NCBI GenBank assembly: GCA_951812615.1
Contig: CATOSU010000003.1
Coordinates: forward strand, 310,001 to 374,000
Direction: 5' to 3'
Length of the DNA: 64,000 nt
From: an uncultured Paracoccaceae bacterium
GTDB taxonomy: Bacteria; Pseudomonadota; Alphaproteobacteria; Rhodobacterales; Rhodobacteraceae
The notes below the pieces were generated by a model, which was not told where the DNA came from, searched no databases, and worked only from the letters and a program-made list of their open reading frames with translations. Shown here one piece after another: positions 33,924 to 44,823 of this stretch. Every line of letters starts with the position of its first letter. Within the stretch, counting starts at the first letter, position 1. The position numbers and the translations under genes are program-made.

Positions 33924-34661
33924 ATGTGGATACGGGCGGTTACAACGGCGCTGGCACTGATCGCGGTGACGGCTGGGGCGGCAATGGCTGAAACAAGGCA
34001 TGTCACCGGTTCCGTCACCTACCGGGAACGGATCGCCCTGCCGCCCGGTGCCATGCTGACAGTCAGCCTGTTGGACGTGTCCCTGCAGGATGTCGCGGCA
34101 CAGCCGGTCTCGTCGGATCAGATCGAAATGAACGGCGTGCCGGTGGATTTCAGTCTGCCATATGACCCGGCCGATATCTCCGAGACCCGGAGCTACTCGG
34201 TACAGGCGCGGATTACGCTGGACGGCAAACTGCTGTTCATCAGCATGTCGCACAATCCGGTTCTGACCCGCGGGGCAGGGGAGCATGTGGACATTGTGGT
34301 CGGGAAAGCCGCGGCCTCGCAAACCTCGATCCTCGGAACGGACTGGACGGTCGAGGAAATCGGCGATCAGCCGGTTACCCTGCAGCGGCCCCCGACGATC
34401 CGGTTTGGCTCAGACGGATCAATTGCGGTCTTTGGCGGCTGCAATCAGTTTACTGGCGCCTTCGATGCGGACAGTGGCACGCTGACCCTGTCCAAAACGC
34501 TGGCCGGAACGCTGATGGCGTGTCCCGAGGCGATAGCCGCGGTCGAACATCACCTGATCGACCTGATCGGGCAGGCCACACGGTACGAGAGTAACGGTTC
34601 CCGCCTGACCCTGAGCACCGAAAACGGTGTGGCTCTGGTCCGGGCGAAGTCGGGTATCTGA
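33924..34661 (+). CDS. Exported YbaY/META (HslJ-like) domain protein
   Basis: The 245-residue protein has a signal peptide (residues 1-22, ending GAAMA). A YbaY-type beta domain follows (about residues 25-120, with GSVTYRERIALPPGAMLTV). Then comes a META domain (about residues 130-240) with WTVEEIGDQPV, FGGCNQFTGAF and AGTLMACPEA, including the conserved cysteine pair. META proteins are periplasmic or outer-membrane factors linked to heat or antibiotic tolerance. The function is inferred from the family. The start at 33924 follows GAGGCAGGAAAGC. Confidence 0.8.
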   Translation: MWIRAVTTALALIAVTAGAAMAETRHVTGSVTYRERIALPPGAMLTVSLLDVSLQDVAAQPVSSDQIEMNGVPVDFSLPYDPADISETRSYSVQARITLDGKLLFISMSHNPVLTRGAGEHVDIVVGKAAASQTSILGTDWTVEEIGDQPVTLQRPPTIRFGSDGSIAVFGGCNQFTGAFDADSGTLTLSKTLAGTLMACPEAIAAVEHHLIDLIGQATRYESNGSRLTLSTENGVALVRAKSGI

Positions 34662-34736
34662 GACCGGGGACTTGGACTGGACCCCGCAGTCAGGTTAAGC
34701 GTCGGTGAAATGGAAGCAAGTCGAGTCGAGGCGAAC

Positions 34737-35573
34737 ATGTCGGATCCCTGTATCATTTGCGTGGCAATTACCGGGTCGGTGCCCACTCAGGCCGACAATC
34801 CGGCTGTGCCTATTTCGATCGAGGAGCAGGTGGAAAGCACGCAGGAGGCGTTCGAAGCCGGCGCATCCATCTGCCATGCGCATGTGCGGAACCCCGATCA
34901 GACCACCACATCGGATCCCGAAAAATTTGCGCGGCTGAAGGAAGAGCTGGAAAAACACTGTCCGGGGATAATCACGCAGTTTTCGACCGGTGGCCGGTCG
35001 GGCGCGGGACCCGAGCGGGGTGGGATGCTGCCCCTGAGGCCGGACATGGCCAGCCTGACGGTTGGGTCGAACAACTTTCCCACCCGTGTCTACGAAAATC
35101 CGCCGGATCTGGTGGCGTGGCTGGCCGGTGAAATGCGCAAATATGACATCAAGCCGGAAATCGAAGCCTTCGATCTTTCGCATATCTTTCAGGCCAAACT
35201 GATGCACGACCGGGGTGAAATCGCCGATGCGCCATATGTTCAGTTCGTCATGGGGGTCAAGAACGCCATGCCGACCGACAAGGACGTTTTCGATTTTTAT
35301 GTCAAAACGGTCGAACGCCTGATGCCCGGTGCCCCTTGGTGCGCCGCCGGGATAGGCGCAAATCAGATCGTCGTAAACGAATGGTCGATCAAGGCCGGCG
35401 GGCACGCCCGGACCGGGCTGGAAGACAACGTGAAACTTGACCGCAAGACACTGGCGCCGTCGAATGCCGCTCTGGTGCGGCGGGCTGCGGAACTGTGCGA
35501 GAAATACGAACGCCCCGTGGCCACCTTTGCGCAGGCGCGCGAGATCCTTGGATTGCGGCCTGTGGCCGCCTGA
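34737..35573 (+). CDS. BKACE (DUF849) beta-keto acid cleavage enzyme
   Basis: The 278-residue protein belongs to the 3-keto-5-aminohexanoate cleavage family, which condenses or cleaves beta-keto acids with acetyl-CoA using a zinc ion. The metal-binding SICHAHVRNPD near residue 40 and IITQFSTGGRSGAG near 75 are visible, along with EIEAFDLSH near 145 and a late GGHARTGLEDN near 220. The start is the ATG at 34737; an ATG nine codons upstream is also possible. The real substrate (carnitine or lysine breakdown, or another) is not deducible. Confidence 0.85.
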   Translation: MSDPCIICVAITGSVPTQADNPAVPISIEEQVESTQEAFEAGASICHAHVRNPDQTTTSDPEKFARLKEELEKHCPGIITQFSTGGRSGAGPERGGMLPLRPDMASLTVGSNNFPTRVYENPPDLVAWLAGEMRKYDIKPEIEAFDLSHIFQAKLMHDRGEIADAPYVQFVMGVKNAMPTDKDVFDFYVKTVERLMPGAPWCAAGIGANQIVVNEWSIKAGGHARTGLEDNVKLDRKTLAPSNAALVRRAAELCEKYERPVATFAQAREILGLRPVAA

Positions 35574-36362
35574 TCAGGCGAACCTTTTGTTCAGTCCGGC
35601 GGTCAGGACAAAGGCCAGGGACGCAAAGCACACGATCGATGGTCCGGCAGGTGTGTCGAACCAATAGGAAGCCGCCAGTCCGCCCATCGCGGATACCCCT
35701 CCGATGGCGGCGGCCATGATCGCCATGGTTTCCGGTGTGCGTGTCAGCGGCCGTGCCGCGGCGGGCGGGATCACCAGCAGAGCCGCGATCAGCAGGACAC
35801 CGACAACCTTGATGGCCACGGCCACCACCAACGCCAGAGCCAGCGTCAGAATTCGTTCCTCGCGCCGGGGATCAAGGCCGCTGGCCCGGGCCAGGTCAGG
35901 GTTGAGCGTTGCCGTCAGAAGCGCCGACCAGCGCCAGGCCAGCAATCCGACAATGAAGATTGCGCCGGCCCAGATGCCGGCAAGGTCTGCCTTGCCAACG
36001 GCCAGGATATCCCCGAACAGGAAGCTTGTCAGGTCGATGCGCGCCTGCGTCAGCAGCGACACCGCCACCAGACCTGCCGCCAGAGCCGAGTGCGCCAGAA
36101 CACCGAGCGCGGTATCCATGGTATAGCCGCGCCCGGTCAGCGCGCCGACCGCCACTGCCATGATCAACGCGGCAGCCAGAATCGCCGGCAGCATTGGCAG
36201 GTTCAGGGCCAGAGCCAGTGCGACGCCCAGAATACCTGCATGAGCCGTGGCTTCGCCGAAATACGCCATGCGCCGCCAGACAACGAAACAGCCCAAAGGC
36301 GCCGCTGCCAGCGCCACGCCCAGACCGGCGAGCACTGCCCGGGTCAGGAAATCATCCAGCAT
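35574..36362 (-). CDS. znuB: Zinc ABC transporter membrane protein
   Basis: The 262-residue permease has about eight hydrophobic segments and the ABC-3 family pattern: RMAYFGEATAHAGILGVALAL near residue 30 and GVLLIAALLVIPPAAARPLTR near 190. It forms the inner-membrane channel for Zn(II) with ZnuC and ZnuA. The ATG at 36362 overlaps the znuC end by eleven bases, so the genes are coupled. A longer frame to 36560 would be inside znuC and is rejected. Confidence 0.9.
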   Translation of the reverse strand: MLDDFLTRAVLAGLGVALAAAPLGCFVVWRRMAYFGEATAHAGILGVALALALNLPMLPAILAAALIMAVAVGALTGRGYTMDTALGVLAHSALAAGLVAVSLLTQARIDLTSFLFGDILAVGKADLAGIWAGAIFIVGLLAWRWSALLTATLNPDLARASGLDPRREERILTLALALVVAVAIKVVGVLLIAALLVIPPAAARPLTRTPETMAIMAAAIGGVSAMGGLAASYWFDTPAGPSIVCFASLAFVLTAGLNKRFA

Positions 36363-37107
36363 CAGCCGCCTCGTGACCATGGTCATGGCCGTGATCGTGG
36401 GAATGGCTGTGCTGGTGCCGGTACAGCGCCAGCGTGCCTTTTGTTCCGGTCCCGAAAAGGGCGCGGTATTCCGGTGCGCTGGCAACGACGTCGGGCGCCC
36501 CTTCGCAGCACAGATGGCCGTTGATGCACAGCACCCGGTCCGAGGCGGCCATGACCACATGCAGGTCGTGGCTGACCATGACCACGGCGCAGCCCAGAGC
36601 TTGGCGGACGTCTTCGATCCGCTGGTAGAACGCTGCCGCGCCAGGCTGATCCAGCCCCTGTGTCGCTTCGTCCAGGAGCAAGAGTTCGGGATCTCCCAAA
36701 AGGGCCCGTGCCAGCAGGACCCTTTGAAACTGACCGCCGCTCAGACCGGACATTTGCCGGGTCAGAAGATCCGGCACACCGGCCCGCTGCAGCGCCTGTT
36801 CCGCAACCGTCCGGCGAACTCTGCGTGGCAGGCTCAGGAAACGCTCCACGGTGATCGGCAGACTGGGATCCACGGCCAGCTTCTGGGGCACATATCCAAC
36901 CCGCAGCCCCGATTTTGTCCGGACCTCTCCGGCGTCAGGTTCGATCGCCCCGATCAGCGCCCGCAAAAGGGATGATTTGCCGGATCCGTTCGGGCCGACG
37001 ATCGTAACGATCTCGCCGCTTGCGATATCTACCGAAACGTCATCCAAAACAACGCGCCCGCCCAACCGCAGACGCAAGTCCCGGACCGAGATCAATGGCG
37101 TCGTCAC
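36352..37107 (-). CDS. znuC: Zinc ABC transporter ATP-binding protein with His-rich tail
   Basis: The 251-residue ATPase has Walker A GPNGSGKSS, the signature LSGGQFQRV and Walker B ELLLLDEATQGLD. The C-terminal 25 residues form a histidine-rich tail, HQHSHSHDHGHDHGHE, unusual for the ATPase subunit and likely to bind zinc. It starts at a GTG (37107) that overlaps the end of zur by four bases. Together with znuB and znuA it drives zinc import. Confidence 0.9.
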   Translation of the reverse strand: MTTPLISVRDLRLRLGGRVVLDDVSVDIASGEIVTIVGPNGSGKSSLLRALIGAIEPDAGEVRTKSGLRVGYVPQKLAVDPSLPITVERFLSLPRRVRRTVAEQALQRAGVPDLLTRQMSGLSGGQFQRVLLARALLGDPELLLLDEATQGLDQPGAAAFYQRIEDVRQALGCAVVMVSHDLHVVMAASDRVLCINGHLCCEGAPDVVASAPEYRALFGTGTKGTLALYRHQHSHSHDHGHDHGHEAADAG

Positions 37108-37583
37108 GAGTTTGCCTCGCTGCAACCGGGGCAAAGCCCCTCGACCTCCACCGAAATCCGTTCGATCACGAAACCGGCGGCGTTTGCCTCTGATGTCAGA
37201 GCGCGGCCAAAACCCTCGCCGTCCACTTCGGCGATCAGTTGACAGCCGCGGCAGATCAAAAAGGCCGGGGCGTGCGCTCTGCCCAGATGCGCGCAGGCCG
37301 CGTAGGCATTCAACCGTTCGATCCGGTGCGCCAGGCCATTCTTTACAAGGAAATCCAACGCCCGGTAGGCAACCGGGGGCTGCGCGCCCAGCCCCTCGTC
37401 GGACAGGATATCCAGAATTTCGTAGGCACCCAATGCCCGATGTTCGGCCAACAGAAGTTCCAGTACCCGCCTGCGAATGGGTGTGAAACGCAGATGCTGG
37501 TCCCTGCAATGCGCTTCGGCGTTCTGCATGGTTTCGGCGATACAATGTTTGTGGTCATGCTGACCGAAGCCGATTGCATCCAT
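37104..37583 (-). CDS. zur: Zinc uptake regulator, Fur family
   Basis: The 159-residue Fur-family repressor has an N-terminal winged helix (RFTPIRRRVLELLLAEHRALGAYEIL, about residues 32-58, then PPVAYRALDFLV) and a zinc-binding C-terminal part with HAPAFLICRGCQ and the closing CPGCSEANS, whose two CxxC motifs hold structural zinc. It should repress znuA and its own operon when zinc is plentiful. It is divergent from znuA; the candidate operator is at 37613-37627. Confidence 0.88.
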   Translation of the reverse strand: MDAIGFGQHDHKHCIAETMQNAEAHCRDQHLRFTPIRRRVLELLLAEHRALGAYEILDILSDEGLGAQPPVAYRALDFLVKNGLAHRIERLNAYAACAHLGRAHAPAFLICRGCQLIAEVDGEGFGRALTSEANAAGFVIERISVEVEGLCPGCSEANS

Positions 37584-37612
37584 TTGATCTGCCTTTCTCG
37601 CGGATCAGATAT

Positions 37613-37627
37613 TGATATATTATAACA
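37613..37627. promoter_or_regulatory. Candidate Zur box
   Basis: TGATATATTATAACA is an imperfect 15-base dyad: the half TGATAT pairs with ATAACA around an ATT centre with one mismatch from TGTTAT. It lies in the 97-base gap between the divergent zur and znuA genes, within an AT-rich stretch that stands out from the GC-rich surroundings. Confidence 0.6.
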
Positions 37628-37680
37628 TTTCAACTATCAACCGCGTCCTGACACTTACCCCAGTCGTTCCGGAGAGTCCC

Positions 37681-38685
37681 GTGCTGAGATCCATTGCCCT
37701 GTTGAGTCTGGTTGCAAGCCCCGTCATCGCTGATGCGCCGCGTGTTGTTACGGATATCAGTCCGGTGCACGGGTTGGTATCTCAGGTGATGGAAGGGGTC
37801 GGAGAACCGGATTTGCTGCTGCGCCCGGGTCAGTCGCCGCACGGATATGCGCTGCGCCCGTCGGATGCACGGAAACTGCAACAGGCTGACGTCGTGTTCT
37901 GGGTTGGGGAGGGGCTGACTCCGTGGTTGGAAAAGCCACTGGAAACACTGTCGGCGGGCGCCGCTCGTACAGCGCTGCTGGAACTGGGTGGTCTACCACT
38001 GATCGCCTTTGGTGAAGAAGGCCACGACGAACATGATGGGGATGCCGGGCACAATGACCATGACGAACATGAGGACCATGACGCGCACCAGGACCATGAC
38101 GAGCATGAGGGCGGTGACGAGCATGCAGAGGAAGACGGTGATCACCATGACCATCATGACCACGGCGAATTCGACCCCCACGCCTGGCTGGATCCGGTAG
38201 TCGCGGGCCTCTGGCTGGACGCCATCGCCGGCGAACTGGCCGAAATCGATCCGGATAACGCGGAACGATACCGGTCCAACGCCGCCGCCTCACAAGAGGC
38301 CATGGCCCGCCTCGACACGGAGATTGCCAATGCCCTGGCACCGGTCCGGAACAAACCTTTCGTCGCCTTTCACGACGCTTATGGGTATCTCGAAATGCGC
38401 TATGGTCTGAACAATGCCGGTACGGTCTCATCCGGCGACGCCAGCACCCCGGGCGCGGCCCGCATCAAGGTTCTAAAGAAAGAGATCGCGACGCAGAAAA
38501 TACGTTGCGGCTTTGCCGAACCGCAGTTTGACCCGGAACTCCTGCGTGTGGCGGGCGAATCCTCCGATCTGGAGATTGCTGTTCTGGATCCGCTGGGGGT
38601 AGATCTTGAACTCGGGCCCGCGTTCTATCCGGCTCTCCTGCGGGCCGCGGCAGCATCGCTGGTTGACTGCCTGTCAGACGGCTAG
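37681..38685 (+). CDS. znuA: Zinc ABC transporter substrate-binding protein
   Basis: The 334-residue protein has a short signal peptide and the ZnuA fold. The metal site uses PVHGLVSQVMEG, SPHGYALRPSD, then after a loop PHAWLDPVVAGLWLDAI, and later FVAFHDAYGYL. The loop (about residues 120-165) is extremely rich in histidine and acidic residues, which collects zinc in the periplasm. The start is a GTG at 37681 behind GGAGAGTCCC. It is divergent from zur, with a candidate Zur box between. Confidence 0.92.
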   Translation: MLRSIALLSLVASPVIADAPRVVTDISPVHGLVSQVMEGVGEPDLLLRPGQSPHGYALRPSDARKLQQADVVFWVGEGLTPWLEKPLETLSAGAARTALLELGGLPLIAFGEEGHDEHDGDAGHNDHDEHEDHDAHQDHDEHEGGDEHAEEDGDHHDHHDHGEFDPHAWLDPVVAGLWLDAIAGELAEIDPDNAERYRSNAAASQEAMARLDTEIANALAPVRNKPFVAFHDAYGYLEMRYGLNNAGTVSSGDASTPGAARIKVLKKEIATQKIRCGFAEPQFDPELLRVAGESSDLEIAVLDPLGVDLELGPAFYPALLRAAAASLVDCLSDG

Positions 38686-39143
38686 GCTGCGCGCCGATGG
38701 CATGCGCCACCGAACCGCTCTGCCAGCACGCTGTTCCAGCCCCGGTCGTAGTTCGCTGCCATGGCCGCGCCCTCTTTGCCGAGACGGTCAAAGCCGTCAT
38801 GCACAAGGGTCACGACTGTTTCCGCCCCGTCGCCGACAAACGTGACACGCACCTGCGTTGCATCCGCTGGATCGCGTCCGACATACCAATCGAACGCAAA
38901 GCCTTCACCGTCGCGCCAGTCGGTGATCGTGGCCCAGTCGGATGTGGTTCCGTCCGGCAAGGTTTCGGTGATCTTTCCGCCCTTGCGGGCCTCGACGCTG
39001 ACGGACCGGGGCCGGTCACCGTTTTTGGCAGACAGCGAATGGGTTTCGACCGGCCACCACAGTTCCAGATCCTCGGTAAACACGCGAAACGCTTCGCCGG
39101 GTGCAAGCGGGACGGTGACGGTTTTTTTAATTGCCGGGATCAT
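38682..39143 (-). CDS. SRPBCC/AHSA1-type small-molecule-binding protein
   Basis: The 153-residue protein has the START-like pattern VTVPLAPGEAFRVFTEDLELWWP at the start and a C-terminal long helix with HDGFDRLGKEGAAMAANYDRGW. It overlaps the end of an upstream ArsR gene by 17 bases, a common pairing (ArsR regulator plus SRPBCC protein). Its ligand is unknown. Its 3' end overlaps the convergent znuA end by four bases. Confidence 0.82.
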   Translation of the reverse strand: MIPAIKKTVTVPLAPGEAFRVFTEDLELWWPVETHSLSAKNGDRPRSVSVEARKGGKITETLPDGTTSDWATITDWRDGEGFAFDWYVGRDPADATQVRVTFVGDGAETVVTLVHDGFDRLGKEGAAMAANYDRGWNSVLAERFGGACHRRAA

Positions 39144-39486
39144 CCTCGGTCTCCTTTGTCGATATCAGTCTGGCCTGACGCCGGGCCTCGGCCGCATAGG
39201 CCTCCAGCGCATCGTCCCACAGCGTGTCGAGATACGCCCGCAATCCGGCAACGGCCTCGGGAGCAATGGCATAGTATCGTCGCGTTCCGTGACGGGTAAC
39301 GGTCAGCAGCCCGCAATCGGACAGAACCTTCAGGTGCTGCGACACCGCCGGGCGTGAAACAGGCAGATGACCGGCCAGTTCGCCGACCGATCGGGCGCCG
39401 CCGCGCAAGTGCGAGACAATCGAACGCCGTGTCGGGTCCGACAAGGCAGAAAGAGCGGCTTCAGGGTTTGCATATTCGTTAGTCAC
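39127..39486 (-). CDS. ArsR-family transcriptional regulator
   Basis: The 119-residue winged-helix regulator shows [25 protein letters not shown] and the recognition helix [19 protein letters not shown], typical of ArsR/SmtB. Metal-binding cysteines of ArsR itself are not evident, so it may sense another ligand. It starts at a GTG (39486). It is coupled to the SRPBCC gene and probably autoregulates the pair. Confidence 0.88.
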   Translation of the reverse strand: MTNEYANPEAALSALSDPTRRSIVSHLRGGARSVGELAGHLPVSRPAVSQHLKVLSDCGLLTVTRHGTRRYYAIAPEAVAGLRAYLDTLWDDALEAYAAEARRQARLISTKETEDDPGN

Positions 39487-39629
39487 AACTTACGGTTAGT
39501 TTTGACTTACATATTTGTCAAGATGAAACCGAACCGCGTTACCGGCCCTTGAAGGTCACTGACCGGACAACTAAGACTCTCTCAACCCGGGCCGATCAGG
39601 TCCCCCTGATACGAAAAGGCAGGCAGAAA

Positions 39630-40262
39630 ATGCACGATCCCATCGACACGTATATGAACACGCTGGTCCCCATGGTGGTCGAACAGACCAGCCGGGGCGA
39701 ACGCGCGTATGACATCTTTTCGCGCCTGCTGAAGGAACGGATCATCTTCATCAACGGTCCGATCCATGATGGCATGAGCCACCTGATCGTGGCCCAGCTG
39801 CTGCATCTGGAGGCCGAGAATCCCTCCAAGGAAATCTCGATCTACATCAACAGCCCCGGCGGCGTCGTGACGAGCGGTTTGTCGATATACGACACAATGC
39901 AGTACATCCGCCCGAAATGTTCGACCCTGGTGATCGGTCAGGCCGCATCGATGGGATCGCTTCTGCTGGTCGGGGGCGAGGAGGGGATGCGCTTTGCGCT
40001 GCCCAATGCCCGGATCATGGTGCATCAGCCGTCGGGCGGGTTTCAGGGGCAGGCCAGCGATATCATGATCCACGCGGCCGAGACCCAGAAACTCAAAGAC
40101 CGGTTGTATGACATTTATGAAAAACACACGGGCCAATCGAAAAAGACCGTTGAAAAGGCGCTGGATCGCGACAATTTCATGAGCCCGGAAGAGGCCAAGG
40201 AATGGGGTCATATCGACGAAATCGTCGAAAGCCGGCCCAAGAGCGAAGACGCCGACGGCTGA
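39630..40262 (+). CDS. clpP: ATP-dependent Clp protease proteolytic subunit
   Basis: The 210-residue serine protease has the catalytic Ser in [11 protein letters not shown] near residue 105, the His in [10 protein letters not shown] near 130 and the Asp near [12 protein letters not shown]. It forms the 14-mer chamber that degrades proteins unfolded by ClpX or ClpA in the cytoplasm. clpX follows 138 bases downstream. The start at 39630 follows AAAAGGCAGGCAGAAA; a frame from 39549 adds an unlikely leader. Confidence 0.95.
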   Translation: MHDPIDTYMNTLVPMVVEQTSRGERAYDIFSRLLKERIIFINGPIHDGMSHLIVAQLLHLEAENPSKEISIYINSPGGVVTSGLSIYDTMQYIRPKCSTLVIGQAASMGSLLLVGGEEGMRFALPNARIMVHQPSGGFQGQASDIMIHAAETQKLKDRLYDIYEKHTGQSKKTVEKALDRDNFMSPEEAKEWGHIDEIVESRPKSEDADG

Positions 40263-40400
40263 GGCTGAACGCAAAGCGTCAGGCCGCCGCTGGCAGCGCG
40301 CGCAGTATTTTGCGATTGTCGCGCTTTGCCGGCTGGCCTAAGCTGAAGCAACACGTGCCGCTTGTGCGGGGACGAAGGACCGAAGACCGAAGGGTAGACC

Positions 40401-41669
<1,269 letters not shown>

Positions 41670-41962
41670 CAGGCTCCGGGACCTGAAATCAACGGCGATC
41701 TGAAAGAATCTGATGGCGGGCGCCGGAGTTGTGCCCTGCCGGCTGCCACAATTACCGCATGACGTATCGCGGTTCTCATATTGCGTGATATCTGCATTAC
41801 CTCAGCGAGTTAGGCCGGGATTGGGTGCACCCCTGCGGCCGTTCCTGAAGCAGGGCACATGACGAATCGCCACAATCGCGGGCGAAATGCCGTTCTGTCG
41901 ACCGAACTTTGACCCAGATCCATCAAATTCGAGTGGCATTGACGCTTTCCGAGGAGAGCAGA

Positions 41963-43099
41963 ATGCCAACAATCGGCGTCTACCAGCTGAGTGATCTGAC
42001 GCACACGGGAACCGACCCGTGGCCGTCCGGTGCGGATGCCGAGCCGGATGCTGTTGGTGGCACGACGTTCGTGCTCGATGTTGGTGCCACGCCAATTCAG
42101 GTTGAAATCGACGACAACGACCTCAATCTCAACGACGGTGATGGAAATCAGAATTTTGGGGCAGACGCGACTGTCAACGGCACGGATTATTCTGCCGGCG
42201 ACACTTTCGAAAACGAATACTCCTATGCGATCCGGCCGGTCGGCTCGACGGATCCGGGCGACATCATAACCGTTTATGCCATCGACGAAGGCGGCGCGAC
42301 ACCAACATTTGCCATTGCCACTACCGATCCGCTGGTGCCGGGCGTCGAGTACGAATTTGTCTCGGTGGACTCCGACAGCCCGTCAGTTGCATACACAGAC
42401 CTCTTTGTTTGTTTTGCCACGGGGACCCGTATTTCGACGCTGAATGGCGACGTGCCGGTCGAATCCCTGCACCCCGGCGACTTGCTCCTGACGCTCGACA
42501 GCGGCCCGCAACCGCTGGTGTGGACCGGTCGGCGCAGGTTAGTTTTTGACGATAACAACGCCGCGCAACGCCCGATCCTGCTCAGGCAGGGGGCGATTTC
42601 CCCGGATTTGCCGTGGCGCGATTTACGCCTGTCGCCGCAGCACCGCCTGATGATCCGCACCGGCGGGACCGAGGTCCCGGGGCCACAGAACGACGGGCTG
42701 GCGGCCTGTGTCAGCTTTGACGGCCAGCCCTTCGTGCGCCGGATGAATGGCTGTCGGGAGATCACATATCACACGCTGCTGCTGCCGCGGCACGAGATTA
42801 TTCTCGCCGAGGGTGTCCCGGTCGAAAGCCTGTATCCGACAGAGTATGCGCTGTCCTTGCTGACCGGGATGCAACGCCTGCAGGTGCACGCGGCGTTGCC
42901 GTGGCTGACACGGGACGTCAGGGCCAGCTATGGTGAACCGGCCCGCCCGCTGATCCCGACGAAAGATGCCAAAACCCTGCCCCTGATCTCACCGGTCGAT
43001 ATGGTCGAACCCGGGTGCGGGGCGCGGCCTGTTCCGGCCAATCAGCAGCATTGCAGGTCGGCCTTGGTCAGGCCGGCAAAACGGTTATCAGCCGCCTGA
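41963..43099 (+). CDS. Hint-domain (Hedgehog/intein-like) protein
   Basis: The 378-residue protein has an acidic calcium-friendly N-terminal part (DDNDLNLNDGDGNQNFGAD) and a Hint domain from about residue 150, beginning CFATGTRISTLNGDVPVESLHPGDLLLTLD and including the block LSPQHRLMIRTGG. Hint domains can self-cleave at the first cysteine, but bacterial Roseobacter proteins of this type are of unknown function and probably surface or secreted. No signal peptide is visible; a type I secretion route is possible. The start at 41963 follows GAGGAGAGCAG. Confidence 0.82.
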   Translation: MPTIGVYQLSDLTHTGTDPWPSGADAEPDAVGGTTFVLDVGATPIQVEIDDNDLNLNDGDGNQNFGADATVNGTDYSAGDTFENEYSYAIRPVGSTDPGDIITVYAIDEGGATPTFAIATTDPLVPGVEYEFVSVDSDSPSVAYTDLFVCFATGTRISTLNGDVPVESLHPGDLLLTLDSGPQPLVWTGRRRLVFDDNNAAQRPILLRQGAISPDLPWRDLRLSPQHRLMIRTGGTEVPGPQNDGLAACVSFDGQPFVRRMNGCREITYHTLLLPRHEIILAEGVPVESLYPTEYALSLLTGMQRLQVHAALPWLTRDVRASYGEPARPLIPTKDAKTLPLISPVDMVEPGCGARPVPANQQHCRSALVRPAKRLSAA

Positions 43100-43132
43100 A
43101 ACAACCTGCGGACCGGTAACGTGAGTTTGGCC

Positions 43133-44227
43133 CTATCCGACAGCGCGATAGACCAGCTCTGGCCGGTCAGGTTTGTTCAGATCAGCCAGTACTTCTGTTT
43201 CGGTTAACGCGGGCCAGTCCGGTCCGGGTTCAATAAAGCCATGTTCAATCAGCTTTTTCTGGATCGCGGGATAGTCCGGTTCGCCGCGCGCGAAACGGGG
43301 TTGCTTTCGGTCCTCGGGTTTCCACGTGCGTTGGACTTCATTGATCATGACCGGATCGATGCCGCCGAATGAGCGCACGTGCCGTTCGATGTATTTCGTC
43401 GCCTTCGATTTGCGCCGGATGATGACCGCCAGCTTCTGCTCAGGCCGGGCGACCAGCCCGAACATGTGAATTGCCGATCCCTCGCTTGCAATAACGTGCC
43501 TCGCTGCTCTGTAACGGGCGATCTGGGTAGCGATGTCGTTCTGTTGCGGGTGGAAAGTTTCATAGCCCTGCTCTGCAAGGTTATGTTCAAATTGGGTTTC
43601 GCAGATCAAAGCGCCCTTCGTCGGACCGATGGCACTGCGGCTGACATAGAGCTTCTCCGGCCCGTCCGGTTTGATGTCGGGCGCAAAACGGTCGTTGAAG
43701 AAACTTTTGCAGGCATTGGTGCCGATAACGATCCGCCCGATGCCCAGCCCCTGACCGGGGACCAGCAATTCGTCCACGCGTGTGGGTTCGATCAGCACTT
43801 TGGGGGTCGCGCCGGCCTGAGTCAGGAAATCCGACTGGAAACCGGCCAGTTCCGTTCCGTTCTTCGGGCTTTTGGGCATGAACAAAACGCCGTCCACCGG
43901 TCCGTCAACAGCGTCCAGCCCCCACAACCGCCCGGTGCTTTCGACGATGAAGTGGCCGAAATGCCGCCACAATACACCGCCCCACAGCCAGCGGCCGGGC
44001 AAATGCGCGGGTTCGCCATCGGGCATTTCCGGCGCACTGGTGATCTCCTGATCCTTGCGCCACAGTGCGGCGGCGGCGCAATAGCTGCCATCAGACCGCA
44101 ACACGCCGGCCTGCTGCTGAAAGCTGCGGCTTTCCGCCGGGACGACCAGCGCGTTCGGAACACGCTCAACCTCAGTTGCCCAGCCGCGGAAGGGATGCGG
44201 AACCTTCAATACGTTTGTTTTGTCCAT
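43133..44227 (-). CDS. Glycosyltransferase family 61 protein
   Basis: The 364-residue protein matches the GT61 (DUF563) group. It has LWGGVLWRHFGHFIVESTGRLW near residue 85, LYVSRSAIG near 195, and VIASEGSAIHMFGLV near 250, where the E..G..H part lies in the sugar-nucleotide site. These enzymes glycosylate polysaccharide or protein acceptors. It is convergent with the Hint gene. The ATG at 44227 is used; a TTG two codons earlier is also possible. Confidence 0.78.
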   Translation of the reverse strand: MDKTNVLKVPHPFRGWATEVERVPNALVVPAESRSFQQQAGVLRSDGSYCAAAALWRKDQEITSAPEMPDGEPAHLPGRWLWGGVLWRHFGHFIVESTGRLWGLDAVDGPVDGVLFMPKSPKNGTELAGFQSDFLTQAGATPKVLIEPTRVDELLVPGQGLGIGRIVIGTNACKSFFNDRFAPDIKPDGPEKLYVSRSAIGPTKGALICETQFEHNLAEQGYETFHPQQNDIATQIARYRAARHVIASEGSAIHMFGLVARPEQKLAVIIRRKSKATKYIERHVRSFGGIDPVMINEVQRTWKPEDRKQPRFARGEPDYPAIQKKLIEHGFIEPGPDWPALTETEVLADLNKPDRPELVYRAVG

Positions 44228-44438
44228 GTCCAACTGCTCTGTTTTGCCGGTTCAGGCTGTTTTGGACGTTGTATCATCGGCCGTCTGAAATGTCGCGGCC
44301 AAAGCACCTGCGTGGTTTCATGCGCCTTGCCGCGGGCTTTTGCCGCGTATGCCGGCAAAGCGGTGCTGATACGGGACAGTGCACTGGACCTTATTTCCGG
44401 CTTCGGGCATAAACCGGCCAGATAGTGCGGAGTCCTTC

Positions 44439-44822
44439 ATGAGCTTTCTGAACACGATTGTGCGCGCCCTGACCTGGTGGAATGGTCAGACGCTCAATAC
44501 CCAGTTCTGGACTGCCCGGCATGGCGTCCGGGTGGGGGAAGACGATCAGGGGAACATCTATTACCGCACCAAGGATGACAGCAAACGCTGGGTTATCTTC
44601 AACGGCGAAGCCGAGGCGAGCCGCGTCAGTCCCGACTGGCACGGGTGGTTGCATTGGACTTGGGACGAACCGCCGACTGAAAGGCCGCTGGACCACAAAG
44701 CGTGGGAAAAACCACACGAGGAAAACCTGACCGGGACGGCGCTGGCTTATGCGCCGGCAGGGTCCCTGCGGCAGGCAGAGCCTGCAACCCGGTCCGACTA
44801 CGAGGCGTGGAGCCCCGAATAA
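44439..44822 (+). CDS. NADH:ubiquinone oxidoreductase NDUFA12-like subunit
   Basis: The 127-residue protein has the supernumerary complex I pattern: [53 protein letters not shown] and a C-terminal Y.AW end. In alphaproteobacteria this accessory subunit sits on the peripheral arm of complex I or helps assembly. It begins the mlaD - DUF2155 - aat cluster typical of Rhodobacterales. Confidence 0.9.
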   Translation: MSFLNTIVRALTWWNGQTLNTQFWTARHGVRVGEDDQGNIYYRTKDDSKRWVIFNGEAEASRVSPDWHGWLHWTWDEPPTERPLDHKAWEKPHEENLTGTALAYAPAGSLRQAEPATRSDYEAWSPE

Positions 44823-44823
44823 C

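Noticed and set aside
32963-34018. 351-codon minus-strand frame
   Set aside because: It lies opposite the EF-G-like gene and the start of the META protein; no recognisable motif.
41963-43099. Intein inside a host gene
   Set aside because: The Hint block is not inserted in a recognisable host protein and the C-terminal splice residues are not evident; it is a stand-alone Hint-domain protein.
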